DNA of 64,000 nt from Geobacter sp. AOG1 (GCF_019972315.1 NZ_BLIZ01000001.1:2236549-2300548), one strand, 5' to 3'; shown: positions 46,616 to 57,686, numbered from the stretch's first letter. A program made the numbers and translations. Notes: a model not told the origin generated them from the letters alone.

Positions 46616-46942
46616 TTAGCACCCGGCTGTTTTTCGGAACAGTTTGCTGACGTTCTTGCCATCGATGACTTCGTACTTGCACCTGATCTCATCCCCTTCG
46701 ACGATGCGGTGGTCCTTGAACTTGTCGAGGGTCAAGTCGTCGTTGATGGTAATCACCACCAGTTTTTCGGTTTTGTTGTCTTTGAGGGTGGCGGTTGCAG
46801 TCTTGGCGTCCTTGCCGGCGATGTCGATCTTGGTGATGACACCTACCATCTTGATTTCTTCGGCACTGGCGACTCTGCTGAGCGACAGGACGCTGAGGGC
46901 TACGAATGCGACGACAAGCAATACGGCGACTGACTTTTTCAT
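46616..46942 (-). CDS. Small secreted protein of unknown function
   Basis: 108 residues: Sec signal peptide (MKKSVAVLLVVAFVALSVLS...VASA), then ~80 residues of probable beta strands (IKMVGVITKIDIAGKDAKTATATLKDN). Two cysteines remain in the mature part, one as the last residue (KTAGC). No heme motif. The pattern recalls small OB-fold-like periplasmic proteins but I cannot assign a family. ATG 46942 follows AAGGAGAT. It lies between the porin and the cytochrome genes. Confidence 0.72.
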   Translation of the reverse strand: MKKSVAVLLVVAFVALSVLSLSRVASAEEIKMVGVITKIDIAGKDAKTATATLKDNKTEKLVVITINDDLTLDKFKDHRIVEGDEIRCKYEVIDGKNVSKLFRKTAGC

Positions 46943-47032
46943 TGCTGATCTCCTTGTTTGCAGTGACGTTCCGTCTTCGTATAAGTTTACCCGTTGTTTT
47001 GACGGAAACAATTATTTACTACTGGTTTTAAT

Positions 47033-47057
47033 GCGAGGGGGCATTAAGCCCCCTCGC
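47033..47057 (-). other. Perfect hairpin after the porin gene
   Basis: GCGAGGGGGC-ATTAA-GCCCCCTCGC, perfect 10-bp stem, 8 bp beyond the porin stop on the minus strand. No clear U-run follows, so it may reduce rather than stop read-through into the small secreted protein gene, or stabilise the porin mRNA 3' end. Confidence 0.6.
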
Positions 47058-47065
47058 TGCTGGGA

Positions 47066-48739
47066 TTAAAACTTCACTTCAAAGGTTGCATAGACATTCT
47101 GTGCGTTTTTCAGCGGGGTCAAAAGCATCATGCTGTTCGCAGTAACTTCCGACATCTTGACCGGTGCGCCAACCCAGTTGTTGCTGCCGGTGTACTCGAA
47201 GTCGTAGTACTGGTAGCCAAGGCGGAAGAACACCTTGCTCAGGTAGGAGGAGATCGGCTTCAGCTTCAGTTCCTGGATCAGGTACCCTTCGTAGACGTTG
47301 CCGCGGGTTCCCAGCTTGGACGTCAGGATGTCATCGGCGGCCGGATCGAAGGGCATCCAGTTTTTCGAGCCATGGTTGAACTCGAAGCCGAGCTTGGTGG
47401 CGGTGGGGGCGAAGTCGTAGCGGGTGCCGACGTAGACGGCCCAGCCGTCTTTCCGATGGGGAGCTTCAGGGTTGAGGAATCCACCGGTCATGAGACCCTG
47501 GAAACCTGCTTGAGCCGATACGTTGTCATTTGGCTTGATGACGTTGTAGCCGATGTCGCCGAAGAAGTTCATGCTGCCGGGGCCGACATTTTTCAGGGTG
47601 CTCATGGCGCCGATGCCGTACCAGTCGATTGCGCCCAGGTTGGCCTTGACATTGGTGTTACCGAAGGCGGTATTGTTCATGACCGGGAAATCAAAGACGT
47701 TGAAGGCATGGTTCCACTGCATCCAGACGCGGAGGGGGTCGGTGTCGACCGGAATAACGGCCACGCCGAGCATGTCCGTGTCGCGCAGGCTGTTGGTAGG
47801 GGAAGAAAAGCCGCTGTCGAAGGCACGGCCGTAGCAGACCTTGGCGTAGGCGCCGGGAAGAGCCTCGATGTCGGGAGCATAACCGAGGGTCATGCCGTCA
47901 AAGGCGTAGTCGACGAGGAGGGCCGGGGTGCCACCGTTGCCGGGACGCTCGTTGTTCAGCCGCAGGTTGGAGGGAGCTCCGTTGGTGGAGGGGCGGCGGC
48001 CGACGGAGAACCAGATCGGCTGGTCGGCGATGTTAGACCATGTCGCATAGGCGCGGTCCACATCGAGGAGGCTGCTGGAGGGGATATGCCCCAAGGTCCC
48101 GTCGAATACGCCGACCCGGTCGGCGAAGAACGGGGTGTTGCCGCCGTTGGTGACGGCCGAGTCATCCTGGGAACCGAAGGTCTTGTAGGCGACGAGCCGG
48201 ACGTTAACCGTCACGTCCTTGGTTGCCTTGGCATGGAGGTCGAGGCCGAGCCGGTTGGTGTAGAGGGTGTCATTCTTCGGTTTATAGGCTGGTACCTGCT
48301 GGGCGAAATTTTGCAGCCCCATCAGCATTGCCTGGTTGTTCGCCAGGAACTGCCGTGCAGCATTATAGCTGGTTACCTGGCCCATGCTGCTGGCAAACTG
48401 GGAAAATGCTGCTACCTGGGGACCGAAAGCCACCGGGTTGTTCAGAAATCCCGTATTCATCTGGGCCTGGGCGAAGGAAAAGGTCTTGTTCACGTCGGTG
48501 TATGCCTTGGTTTCGCCACGGATGCTGTCGAGTCGGAAGCGGTAGTCGCCGCCGATGGAAAGCCATTTGCCAAGGGACTTATCTTCGGTTCTTTTGGTCT
48601 GCTGCTTCAGTGCTTCAACTTCCTTGGTCAGGGCGTCGAGCTTTTGCTGTACGTCCTGGTCTGCTGCGTGGGCGGCAAGGGGAAGCACAAGGCTTGCCAT
48701 GGTAGCGCCCGTTACAATCGTTCGCACAAATTTACGCAT
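47066..48739 (-). CDS. Outer-membrane porin, DUF3373 type
   Basis: 557 residues. Signal peptide (RKFVRTIVTGATMASLVLPLAAHA), then a short coiled coil (QKLDALTKEVEALKQQTKRTEDK) like those of porins that trimerise or contact peptidoglycan, then a beta-barrel-like body rich in alternating aromatic residues, ending with a terminal aromatic (TFEVKF), as is needed for BAM insertion. Matches the DUF3373 porin-like proteins of Geobacteraceae as I remember them. Upstream AAGGAGACC gives a strong ribosome site. Substrate unknown; it heads the porin-small protein-cytochrome series. Confidence 0.85.
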   Translation of the reverse strand: MRKFVRTIVTGATMASLVLPLAAHAADQDVQQKLDALTKEVEALKQQTKRTEDKSLGKWLSIGGDYRFRLDSIRGETKAYTDVNKTFSFAQAQMNTGFLNNPVAFGPQVAAFSQFASSMGQVTSYNAARQFLANNQAMLMGLQNFAQQVPAYKPKNDTLYTNRLGLDLHAKATKDVTVNVRLVAYKTFGSQDDSAVTNGGNTPFFADRVGVFDGTLGHIPSSSLLDVDRAYATWSNIADQPIWFSVGRRPSTNGAPSNLRLNNERPGNGGTPALLVDYAFDGMTLGYAPDIEALPGAYAKVCYGRAFDSGFSSPTNSLRDTDMLGVAVIPVDTDPLRVWMQWNHAFNVFDFPVMNNTAFGNTNVKANLGAIDWYGIGAMSTLKNVGPGSMNFFGDIGYNVIKPNDNVSAQAGFQGLMTGGFLNPEAPHRKDGWAVYVGTRYDFAPTATKLGFEFNHGSKNWMPFDPAADDILTSKLGTRGNVYEGYLIQELKLKPISSYLSKVFFRLGYQYYDFEYTGSNNWVGAPVKMSEVTANSMMLLTPLKNAQNVYATFEVKF

Positions 48740-48945
48740 ACGGTCTCCTTTTCCAGAATATGTGGTGCTTTGTGGTATTAGATGTTGTTAATACGATACA
48801 GCTAGTTTTTATCGACCCCCTTTGGTGGAATGATGTTGTGTATGTTGTAAGCCTAAATTAATGACTAAATTTAGAAAGTCCTCAGGCTGGATTACCAACA
48901 TATACAGAAATGCGAATATGCAAATGTCGCGCCCAAGAAGCATAG

Positions 48946-48979
48946 TTTGTTTGAAATCAGTGTGTTAATGTCAAACAAA
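48946..48979. promoter_or_regulatory. Perfect 9-bp dyad, candidate operator
   Basis: TTTGTTTGA and TCAAACAAA flank a 16-nt spacer in the 394-bp gap between the divergent porin and miaB genes. Could bind a dimeric regulator; no regulator is identified. Confidence 0.35.
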
Positions 48980-49010
48980 TGGTTTTAAAACAATGTTATC
49001 TTGTGATTCC

Positions 49011-49043
49011 AGCTATTTGGCGCATTTGATGTAGCTATTTGGC
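49011..49043. promoter_or_regulatory. Tandem 11-bp direct repeat, candidate regulator site
   Basis: AGCTATTTGGC occurs at 49011-49021 and 49033-49043, a 22-bp period (two helical turns) typical of response-regulator binding to one DNA face. It lies 91 bp before the miaB start and 272 bp from the porin start. The rest of the porin-miaB gap (48740-49133) is AT-rich with no gene. Confidence 0.4.
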
Positions 49044-49133
49044 AGGATGACGCACGTATACATTATGGGAAATCAGTTGACGGCGGAGGGGGTAATTGCG
49101 TAGAATTCACCGATTATGCAGCTAGGGAGCAGT

Positions 49134-50459
49134 GTGAAACAAGGCAAGCTGGTATACGTGGAAACCTTCGGCTGTCAGATGAACGTGAGCGATTCGGAAA
49201 AGATCGTCACGCTTCTAAAGGGGCTCGGCTATAATCCCACCACCGAATCTTCCCAGGCGGACCTTATCATCCTCAATACCTGCAGCGTCAGGGCCAAGGC
49301 GGAACAGAAGGTCTATAACATCCTCAATAACTACAAGGGGTTGAAACGGCAGAACCGCCGCCTCATCCTCGGGGTCGGTGGCTGTGTCGCCCAGCAGGAA
49401 GGGGAACGGCTGCTGGCGAAAGTTCCCCATCTCGACCTCGTGTTCGGGACGCACAACCTCCATCAGCTTCCCGCCCTGGTACGGGGTGCCGAAGCGGGAC
49501 AGCGCCAGGCTGAGGTAGCGTTCATCGACACGGAGACCCGCCTCAACCTCTTTCCGGCGGACGAGACGGAAGGGGGTGTCACCCGCTTCGTCACGGTCAT
49601 GCAGGGGTGTGACAACTTCTGCGCTTACTGCATCGTCCCCCATGTCCGGGGACGGGAGATCAGCCGTCGCTCTACGGACATTCTGGGCGAGATAGCCGCC
49701 ATGGCCGACAGGGGAGTGAAGGAGGTGACCCTCCTCGGCCAGAACGTTAATTCCTATGGTCTGAAAAGCCAAGGGGAGCTGGATTTCGCCGGACTGCTCC
49801 GGAGAGTGGCCGTCATCGACGGCATCGAGCGGATCCGCTTCACCACCTCCCATCCCAAGGACATTTCACCCACTCTCATCGCCTGTTTTGCCGAACTCCC
49901 AACGCTCTGCAGTCATATTCACCTGCCGGCCCAAGCGGGGAGCGACGGGGTTCTGGCCCGAATGGATCGTGGATACAGCCGTGCGGAGTACCTCGCAAAA
50001 ATTGCAGCCCTGCGGAACGCCCGTCCCGACATTCATATCACCGGCGATATGATCGTTGGCTTTCCCGGTGAAACTGACGCCGATTTCGAGCAGACCCTCT
50101 CGCTCATGGAGGAGGTGCGCTATGCCGACCTCTTCTCTTTCCTCTATTCGGTTCGCCCCGGCACCAAGGCGGCCGAATTTGCCGACGAAGTACCCCGCGA
50201 AGTCAAACAGGAGCGTTTGCAACGACTCCAGAACCTCCAGCGGACCATGACCCTGGAACTGAACCGCAGCCTGGTGGGGAGCGACCAGGAGGTTCTCGTG
50301 GAGGGGGTCAGCAAGCGGGGGGACCAGCTGTACGGGCGCAGTTCCGGTAACCGGATTGTCAACTTTGCCGGTGGCGAGAATCTGATCGGCTCCCTTGTCC
50401 CGGTTACCATAACCCGGGCATACCAGAACTCCCTTTTAGGGGAACTACTGCATCATTGA
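49134..50459 (+). CDS. miaB: tRNA-2-methylthio-N6-isopentenyladenosine synthase MiaB
   Basis: 441-residue radical SAM methylthiotransferase that modifies A37 of tRNAs reading UNN codons. N-terminal UPF0004 domain (ETFGCQMNVSDSE, LNTCSVRAKAEQK, GVGGCVAQQEG, three cluster-binding Cys), radical SAM motif CDNFCAYCIVP, and a C-terminal TRAM domain. GTG 49134 follows AGGGAG; the in-frame ATG 49116 has no ribosome site, so GTG is preferred. Confidence 0.95.
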   Translation: MKQGKLVYVETFGCQMNVSDSEKIVTLLKGLGYNPTTESSQADLIILNTCSVRAKAEQKVYNILNNYKGLKRQNRRLILGVGGCVAQQEGERLLAKVPHLDLVFGTHNLHQLPALVRGAEAGQRQAEVAFIDTETRLNLFPADETEGGVTRFVTVMQGCDNFCAYCIVPHVRGREISRRSTDILGEIAAMADRGVKEVTLLGQNVNSYGLKSQGELDFAGLLRRVAVIDGIERIRFTTSHPKDISPTLIACFAELPTLCSHIHLPAQAGSDGVLARMDRGYSRAEYLAKIAALRNARPDIHITGDMIVGFPGETDADFEQTLSLMEEVRYADLFSFLYSVRPGTKAAEFADEVPREVKQERLQRLQNLQRTMTLELNRSLVGSDQEVLVEGVSKRGDQLYGRSSGNRIVNFAGGENLIGSLVPVTITRAYQNSLLGELLHH

Positions 50460-50528
50460 CCATTATTACGGGTTTGCTTTTTCGGGTCCCAAGTCCCGAG
50501 TCCAGGATTCCAGATTTTAGAGGTTCCC

Positions 50529-51029
50529 ATGTACCATGAAATGACGATCCACGGTTTCACCCTCGATTCCCTGGCCCACCGGCCTGTGGTCATCCTGAAG
50601 GACAGCCGCGACCGGAACACGGTCCCCATCTGGCTCAACTCCAATGAGGCGGTTGCCATGGCCGCCGAGCTTGTCGGTCGTGATCTGGTCAGTCAGCGGA
50701 GTGGTGGCGATTTGCTCGCGGGGCTGTTGGAAAAACTCGGCATGCAGGTATGCCAGGTGACAATTGAAGGGGTGCAGGACCACATCTACCGCGCGTCGGT
50801 CTGTTTCCAGTGTGACGGTGAGGAGGTCCGGGTTGAGGTGCGCCCCAGCGAGGCGCTCCTGACCTCCCTCAAGTACAAGCTGCCGGTGCATGTTGCCGAT
50901 GAAGTCGTGCAGCAGGCATCCCGTCTCACCGATGGCGAGGACGAGATGGCACAGGAAACCGCCGCCAGCCGTTTCGCGGATTTCCTGGAAAACCTCGACC
51001 CCGCGGTAATGGGGAAATATCCCATGTAG
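50529..51029 (+). CDS. Bifunctional nuclease (DUF151) family protein
   Basis: 166 residues, the usual DUF151/BFN length, with typical features RPVVILKDSRDRNTVPIWLNSNEAVAMAAEL and SVCFQCDGEEVRVEVRPSEAL. Plant and bacterial relatives show nuclease activity, but function in this lineage is not settled. GAGGTTCCC precedes ATG 50529. Located between miaB and the M42 peptidase; the upstream gap contains GGTCCC-rich text seen in other intergenic gaps here. Confidence 0.85.
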   Translation: MYHEMTIHGFTLDSLAHRPVVILKDSRDRNTVPIWLNSNEAVAMAAELVGRDLVSQRSGGDLLAGLLEKLGMQVCQVTIEGVQDHIYRASVCFQCDGEEVRVEVRPSEALLTSLKYKLPVHVADEVVQQASRLTDGEDEMAQETAASRFADFLENLDPAVMGKYPM

Positions 51030-51101
51030 GCAACAGGGCAGAAGGTGCATCCACCTTTATCTCTACTTGTTTCCTTTACCTCGCAGTTCACAGGAGTCCC
51101 C

Positions 51102-52172
51102 ATGCGCAAAGAATCCTACACCTTTCTTCAGGACCTGCTGGCCGCCCCCAGCCCCTCCGGTTACGAACAGCCTGCCCAGCGGGTGTTCCGGGCCTATGTG
51201 AGCAGTTTCGCCGCGGTGACCCAGGATGTGCTCGGCAACGTCTATGGCACCATTGCGGCGAGCGGCACGGAGCGCCCCAGGGTGATGCTGGTCGGCCATT
51301 CGGACGAGATAGGCCTGCAGGTGAAGTATCTGGACGACAACGGCTTTCTCTATTTCGGCGCCATCGGCGGGGTGGATGCCCACCTTACGCCGGGACAACG
51401 AGTCAACATCCATACGGCGAAGGGGATGGTGCCGGGGGTGATCGGCAAGAAGCCGATCCATCTCATGGACCCCAAGGACCGGGAGACGGTGGTGAAGCTG
51501 GAGAGCCAGTACATCGATATCGGAGCCGCTTCCCGCAAGGAAGCCGAGGCGCTGGTCCGGGTCGGCGACCCGGTGACCTTTGCCGGCGGGCTGGAGCGGT
51601 TGCACGGCGACCGGGTGACCTCCCGCGGCTTCGACGACAAGGCGGGAAGTTTCGTCGTGGCGGAGGTGCTACGTCAGGTGGCGGCCGCTACGAAAAAACT
51701 GCCGGTGGAACTGGTGGGGGTATCGTCGGTGCAGGAGGAAGTGGGGCTACGCGGTGGTACCACGAGCGCCTACAACGTCAAACCCGATCTCGGAATTTGC
51801 GTCGAGGTGGATTTCTGTACCGATCAACCGGACGTGGACCGGAAGCACAACGGTGACGTGGCGCTGGGGAAGGGACCGATCCTCCCCCGGGGAGCCAACA
51901 TCAATCCGGCCCTGTTCGAACTCCTGGCAGATACCGCTGCACGGGAGAAGATACCGGTGCAGTTCACCGGCATCCCCCGGGCAACCGGCACTGATGCCAA
52001 TGTCATGCAGATATCCCGCGGCGGGGTGGCCACCGCCTTGGTGAAGATCCCCCTCCGCTACATGCACACGCCGGTGGAGGTCCTTTCCCTCACCGACCTG
52101 GAGCATGCGGTGAAACTGATCACCGCCACCCTTTACCGGATCAAGGACAAGGCCGCCTTCGTCCCTTCGTAG
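51102..52172 (+). CDS. M42 family metallopeptidase
   Basis: 356 residues. M42 aminopeptidases use two metal ions and often assemble as large tetrahedral particles. Metal-binding regions seen: VGHSDEIGLQV (His), RGFDDKAGSF (Asp), SSVQEEVGLRGG (Glu-Glu) and VEVDFCTD (Asp). ATG 51102 follows CAGGAG; earlier in-frame ATG 51045 is not supported. The specificity (glutamyl, leucyl) cannot be read from sequence. Confidence 0.9.
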   Translation: MRKESYTFLQDLLAAPSPSGYEQPAQRVFRAYVSSFAAVTQDVLGNVYGTIAASGTERPRVMLVGHSDEIGLQVKYLDDNGFLYFGAIGGVDAHLTPGQRVNIHTAKGMVPGVIGKKPIHLMDPKDRETVVKLESQYIDIGAASRKEAEALVRVGDPVTFAGGLERLHGDRVTSRGFDDKAGSFVVAEVLRQVAAATKKLPVELVGVSSVQEEVGLRGGTTSAYNVKPDLGICVEVDFCTDQPDVDRKHNGDVALGKGPILPRGANINPALFELLADTAAREKIPVQFTGIPRATGTDANVMQISRGGVATALVKIPLRYMHTPVEVLSLTDLEHAVKLITATLYRIKDKAAFVPS

Positions 52173-52292
52173 TCGGTTCTGTGCCGGTTCAGATGCTGTT
52201 TTTACCGGTCTCGGATTCCGGGTTCCCGTATCCCAGCTTTAGCCCCATTTAACTTGACTTGCCCAACTGCCTGTATTAGCCTCTAAGGTTAA

Positions 52293-53795
<1,503 letters not shown>

Positions 53796-53797
53796 GC

Positions 53798-55354
53798 ATG
53801 GACATCCATAGCGAAAAGATACTCATCCTCGACTTCGGTTCCCAGTACACCCAGCTCATTGCCCGGCGGGTGCGGGAGGCCCATGTCTACTGCGAGTTGC
53901 ACCCCTTCGACATGGACCTGGCGGCGATCCGAACTTTTGCCCCCAAGGGGATCATCCTCTCCGGCGGGCCCAAGTCGGTCTACGAGCCGGGGGCACCGGC
54001 GGTGGCCGAGGAGCTTTTCGAGCTGGGGGTACCGGTGCTCGGGATCTGCTATGGGATGCAGCTGATGAGCCGTCATTTCGGCGGCGAGGTGGTCCCCGCC
54101 GGCAAGCGTGAGTTCGGCCATGCCGACCTGCTCGCATCGGGCCAGCCGGGGCCGCTCTTCGAGCGTTTTTTCGTCGAGGGAAAAAGCCCGGTCTGGATGA
54201 GCCATGGCGACCACGTGGCCAAAGTCCCGGCCGGTTTCCAGATTGTAGCGGAGACGGCCAACGCACCGGTCTGCGCTATCCAGGATGTTGCCCGTAATCT
54301 CTATGGGGTGCAGTTCCATCCCGAGGTCAATCACACCCCCCGCGGCGAGATTCTTATCGACACCTTCGTCCGGAAGGTCTGCGGCTGCACCGGTCGCTGG
54401 ACCCCCGGCCAGATCATCGAGGACGCCGTCGAGCGGATTCGCTCCCAGGTCGGAACTGAACGGGTGATTCTCGGCCTTTCCGGCGGGGTGGACTCCTCAG
54501 TGGCGGCTGCCCTCATTCACCGTGCCATCGGCGACCAGCTTACCTGCGTCTTCGTGGACAACGGCCTGCTCCGCCTCTCTGAGGGGGACCAGGTGATGGC
54601 AACCTTCGCCCAGAACCTGGGGGTCAAGGTAATCCGGGTTGATGCCGAGGACCGCTTCCTGACGGCCCTTGCTGGTGAGCCCGATCCGGAGAAAAAGCGG
54701 AAGATCATCGGCAACCTGTTCGTCGAAATATTCGAGGAGGAGTCGAACCGGATCGAGGATGCCCGGTGGCTCGCCCAGGGGACCATCTACCCCGACGTTA
54801 TCGAGTCGGCCGGCGCCAAGACCGGCAAGGCGCACAACATAAAAAGCCACCATAACGTGGGAGGGCTTCCCGACCACATGAAGCTCAAGCTCCTGGAGCC
54901 CCTGCGGGAGCTGTTCAAGGACGAGGTGCGCGCCATCGGCGAGGAACTGGGGCTGCCGCACCAGATGGTCTGGCGCCATCCTTTCCCCGGTCCCGGGCTG
55001 GGGGTGCGGATCCTCGGCGAGGTGAAGAAGGAGTACGCCGACATCCTGCGCCGGGCCGATGCCATCTACATCGAGGAGCTCTACGCCGCCGATCACTATG
55101 AAAAGATCAGCCAGGCATTTGCCGTCTTCCTGCCGGTGAAGAGCGTTGGCGTGATGGGTGACGGCCGCACCTACGAATACGTCATCGCCCTCCGGGCGGT
55201 GGAGACGAAGGATTTCATGACCGCCGGTTGGTACCCGCTCCCCTATGAAGACATGGCCCGCATCAGCGGCCGGATCATCAACGAGGTGAAGGGAGTTAAC
55301 CGGGTGGTGTATGATATATCCAGCAAACCCCCAGCAACCATCGAGTGGGAGTAG
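53798..55354 (+). CDS. guaA: GMP synthase (glutamine-hydrolysing)
   Basis: 518 residues. N-terminal class I glutamine amidotransferase with catalytic Cys in [10 protein letters not shown] and His/Glu in [11 protein letters not shown]-pyrophosphatase domain with [13 protein letters not shown]-terminal dimerisation domain ending PPATIEWE, the universal GuaA ending. Converts XMP to GMP. Directly after guaB; a hairpin repeat follows the stop. Confidence 0.97.
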   Translation: MDIHSEKILILDFGSQYTQLIARRVREAHVYCELHPFDMDLAAIRTFAPKGIILSGGPKSVYEPGAPAVAEELFELGVPVLGICYGMQLMSRHFGGEVVPAGKREFGHADLLASGQPGPLFERFFVEGKSPVWMSHGDHVAKVPAGFQIVAETANAPVCAIQDVARNLYGVQFHPEVNHTPRGEILIDTFVRKVCGCTGRWTPGQIIEDAVERIRSQVGTERVILGLSGGVDSSVAAALIHRAIGDQLTCVFVDNGLLRLSEGDQVMATFAQNLGVKVIRVDAEDRFLTALAGEPDPEKKRKIIGNLFVEIFEEESNRIEDARWLAQGTIYPDVIESAGAKTGKAHNIKSHHNVGGLPDHMKLKLLEPLRELFKDEVRAIGEELGLPHQMVWRHPFPGPGLGVRILGEVKKEYADILRRADAIYIEELYAADHYEKISQAFAVFLPVKSVGVMGDGRTYEYVIALRAVETKDFMTAGWYPLPYEDMARISGRIINEVKGVNRVVYDISSKPPATIEWE

Positions 55355-55363
55355 TTCGGGCGC

Positions 55364-55467
55364 CGCTTTTCCGCCATCTCTGCGTCAAACTTCACGACCG
55401 CTTGTGCGACGTAGCGATGCTACGCCTCCGCGCGGTCGTTTGTTTTTCTTGACCTGGCGAAAAATCG
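55364..55467. repeat. 104-bp palindromic repeat element after guaA
   Basis: Ends CGCTTTTCCGCCA (55364) and TGGCGAAAAATCG (ending 55467) are near-complementary; inner arms ACGACCGC / GCGGTCGT and ACGTAGC-GAT-GCTACG form the apex. The left end shares 19 of 21 bases with 10949-10969. A large cruciform or REP-like repeat, possibly also stopping guaBA transcripts. Confidence 0.6.
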
Positions 55468-55515
55468 ACACCCTCACACATCGAAGCTCCTAGAATACTC
55501 ATTGAGTCCATAACA

Positions 55516-56163
55516 ATGACAATCAAACTCATAATCTTCGACCTGGACGGGACGCTGGTGGATTCCCTCGATGACCTGACCGATGCTACCAACCACATGC
55601 TCAGTTTGCTGGGGCGACCCACGTTGACGTCTGAATCGGTGCGGCAGCTGGTGGGGCAGGGGGCGCGCCGGCTGGTAGAGCGAGCACTGGTAAACGGGAC
55701 GGAGGCCGAGGTGGAGCGGGGGATTGACGCTTTCCTGACGTATAACGGGGAGCACCTGTCGGACCGGAGTCGTCTCTATCCCGGCGTGCGGGAGACGCTG
55801 GAGGTGCTGCACGGAATAGGACTTCCTCTCACGGTCATCTCCAACAAGAACGTTGCTCTCTGTCGAGGCCTCCTCAAGGTTCTGGGTCTCGAGGGCTATT
55901 TTGCCGCGGTGCTCGGCGCCGATTCCCTCCCCTTCCGCAAGCCGTCACCGGAACCGCTCCTCAAACTGCTCCGTGATTTCAGAACTTCGCCCGCTACTGC
56001 GATCATGGTGGGTGACAGCATCAACGACGTGGCGGCCGGCCGGGGTGCCGGGGTGGTCACTGTCGGCTGTACCTATGGTTATGGCGACCTTGCGGAGTTG
56101 CGGGATGCCGATTATCGGATTGACGAGTTGCCCCAGCTGTTGAAACTGCCGTTCTTTAATTGA
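55516..56163 (+). CDS. gph: HAD-family phosphatase, probable phosphoglycolate phosphatase
   Basis: 215 residues. HAD motif I DLDGTLVDSLDDL (nucleophile Asp), motif II VISNKN, motif III Lys in FRKPSPEPL, motif IV MVGDSINDVAAGRGAG. The cap insertion size and the order fit Gph, which removes 2-phosphoglycolate from DNA repair. Specificity within the HAD group cannot be certain. No strong ribosome site before ATG 55516. A terminator follows at 56197. Confidence 0.85.
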   Translation: MTIKLIIFDLDGTLVDSLDDLTDATNHMLSLLGRPTLTSESVRQLVGQGARRLVERALVNGTEAEVERGIDAFLTYNGEHLSDRSRLYPGVRETLEVLHGIGLPLTVISNKNVALCRGLLKVLGLEGYFAAVLGADSLPFRKPSPEPLLKLLRDFRTSPATAIMVGDSINDVAAGRGAGVVTVGCTYGYGDLAELRDADYRIDELPQLLKLPFFN

Positions 56164-56196
56164 TCCGGCCCTAAAAATGCTTTATCCACTAATCAC

Positions 56197-56219
56197 AGCC
56201 CGCTATCGCGGGCTTTTTT
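56197..56219 (+). terminator. Intrinsic terminator after gph
   Basis: AGCCCGC-TATC-GCGGGCT followed by a run of T, 34 bp after the gph stop. Confidence 0.9.
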
Positions 56220-56255
56220 GTTGCCTGACGATACCGTGCGGGGTAAGCTTGCACC

Positions 56256-57578
56256 ATGGAAGAAGGCAAACTCATTACGCTGCTTAGCCGTGACGACATC
56301 CGCCTGTTGGCCCGGTTGGCGACAGATTGCCGGATGGGAATCTATCTGGTCGGGGGAGGGGTGCGGGACCTCCTGCTGGGTCGGCCCAGCCAGGACCTGG
56401 ATTTTGCCCTCGACGGCGAATGTGTCGAACTGCCGCGCCGCTTTGCCGCCGCAGCCGGCGGAACTTTTTTCTGGCTGGACCAGGAGCGCCGGCACGGGCG
56501 GGTGGTGCTGGGGCGGGGTGGGGATCGGGTGAGCTACGACTTCGTGCCGCTCCAGGGAGGGTCAATCGAGAAGGACCTGCTACTGCGCGATTTCACTATC
56601 AACGCCCTGGCGGTGTCGCTGACGTCTGCCGGGAATGGGATCGTCGACCCGCTGGGGGGGAGGGACGACCTGCAACGGGGGATCGTCCGGACCTGTTCAC
56701 CGCGCGCCTTTGCCGACGACCCGGTGAGGCTCGTGCGGGCGTTCCGGTTTGCGGCCACCCTTGGCTTCACCCTGGCCGAATCTACCTGGGACGAAATTCC
56801 TGCCAATGTTCCCCTTCTCGGGAATGTGGCAGCGGAACGGGTGCGGGACGAACTGTTCCGTATCCTGGACGTGTCGTCGAGTCTTCCCTTTATCCGCCAG
56901 CTGGCCGCGACCGGACTGCTCTCCCGGATTGTGGGCGCTGGCTATTGCTCGGGAGGGATCGAGACCTCCTTTGGCCGGGTGGGGAAGATAGAGCAGCTGG
57001 AGGGGGAAGTGGAGCGGTGTTTCCCCGCCGAGCACGACCGGGTAGTGGCACATTTGGAACGTCAGGCTGAGGATGGCATAACCTTGCGCGCCCTCCTCAA
57101 GATGTCCGCGTTCATTGGTCCAGTCGAGGCGGAGGAGGTGGCGGTCCTAGCGGAGAAGTTGCGGCTCGGCAATCGCTCCCGGCTCGTGCTCCAGCAACTT
57201 TGTCGTGCCGAATTTCCTGTCGGCCTGCTGTTGCCGTCGGAATTGCAGACTTCCCGTGCCATGTACCGCCTGTTTCGTGACGAGAGCCCGGTGGGGCTGG
57301 AGTTGGTGCTCCTCGCCCTTGCTGACGGTGTCGTTACGCATGATGTCGCTCGCCGGTTCGTGGGGTATTACTGCCACGACTATGACGCGGAAGGGGATGA
57401 CCTCTACCTCACCGGTGCCGCTATCATGATCCTCCTCGGCACCGGCCCGGGTCCGCACGTCGGTGCCGCCGTGGCCCGTCTGCGGGATGCGGAGAGCCGC
57501 GGGGTGGTCAACAGCAAGGGAGAGGCGGAGGAATTTCTCCGGAAAAATCAGTTGACAAACCCTGCGTCGATGGGCTAA
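56256..57578 (+). CDS. cca: CCA tRNA nucleotidyltransferase / poly(A) polymerase family protein
   Basis: 440 residues, class II nucleotidyltransferase. Seen: IYLVGGGVRDLLLGRPSQDLDFAL (GG(x)VRD-LLG and the metal-binding DxD), RRHGRVVL, then LLRDFTINALAVSL and RLVRAFRFAATLGF (neck region and RxxRxxRF motif). Adds or repairs the tRNA CCA end; the related CC- or A-adding enzymes and PcnB cannot be excluded by eye. Immediately upstream of the tRNA-Gly gene. The N-terminus begins a little further before VGGGVRD than usual. Confidence 0.88.
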   Translation: MEEGKLITLLSRDDIRLLARLATDCRMGIYLVGGGVRDLLLGRPSQDLDFALDGECVELPRRFAAAAGGTFFWLDQERRHGRVVLGRGGDRVSYDFVPLQGGSIEKDLLLRDFTINALAVSLTSAGNGIVDPLGGRDDLQRGIVRTCSPRAFADDPVRLVRAFRFAATLGFTLAESTWDEIPANVPLLGNVAAERVRDELFRILDVSSSLPFIRQLAATGLLSRIVGAGYCSGGIETSFGRVGKIEQLEGEVERCFPAEHDRVVAHLERQAEDGITLRALLKMSAFIGPVEAEEVAVLAEKLRLGNRSRLVLQQLCRAEFPVGLLLPSELQTSRAMYRLFRDESPVGLELVLLALADGVVTHDVARRFVGYYCHDYDAEGDDLYLTGAAIMILLGTGPGPHVGAAVARLRDAESRGVVNSKGEAEEFLRKNQLTNPASMG

Positions 57579-57595
57579 AAGTAACATTCCATTGA

Positions 57596-57670
<75 letters not shown>

Positions 57671-57686
57671 AAAAAGCTAAGTAGTT

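Noticed and set aside
49041..49053. Possible sigma-54 promoter (TTGGCAGGATGACGCA)
   Set aside because: The GG and GC elements are separated by 9 nt rather than the required 10, so it does not fit the -24/-12 consensus.
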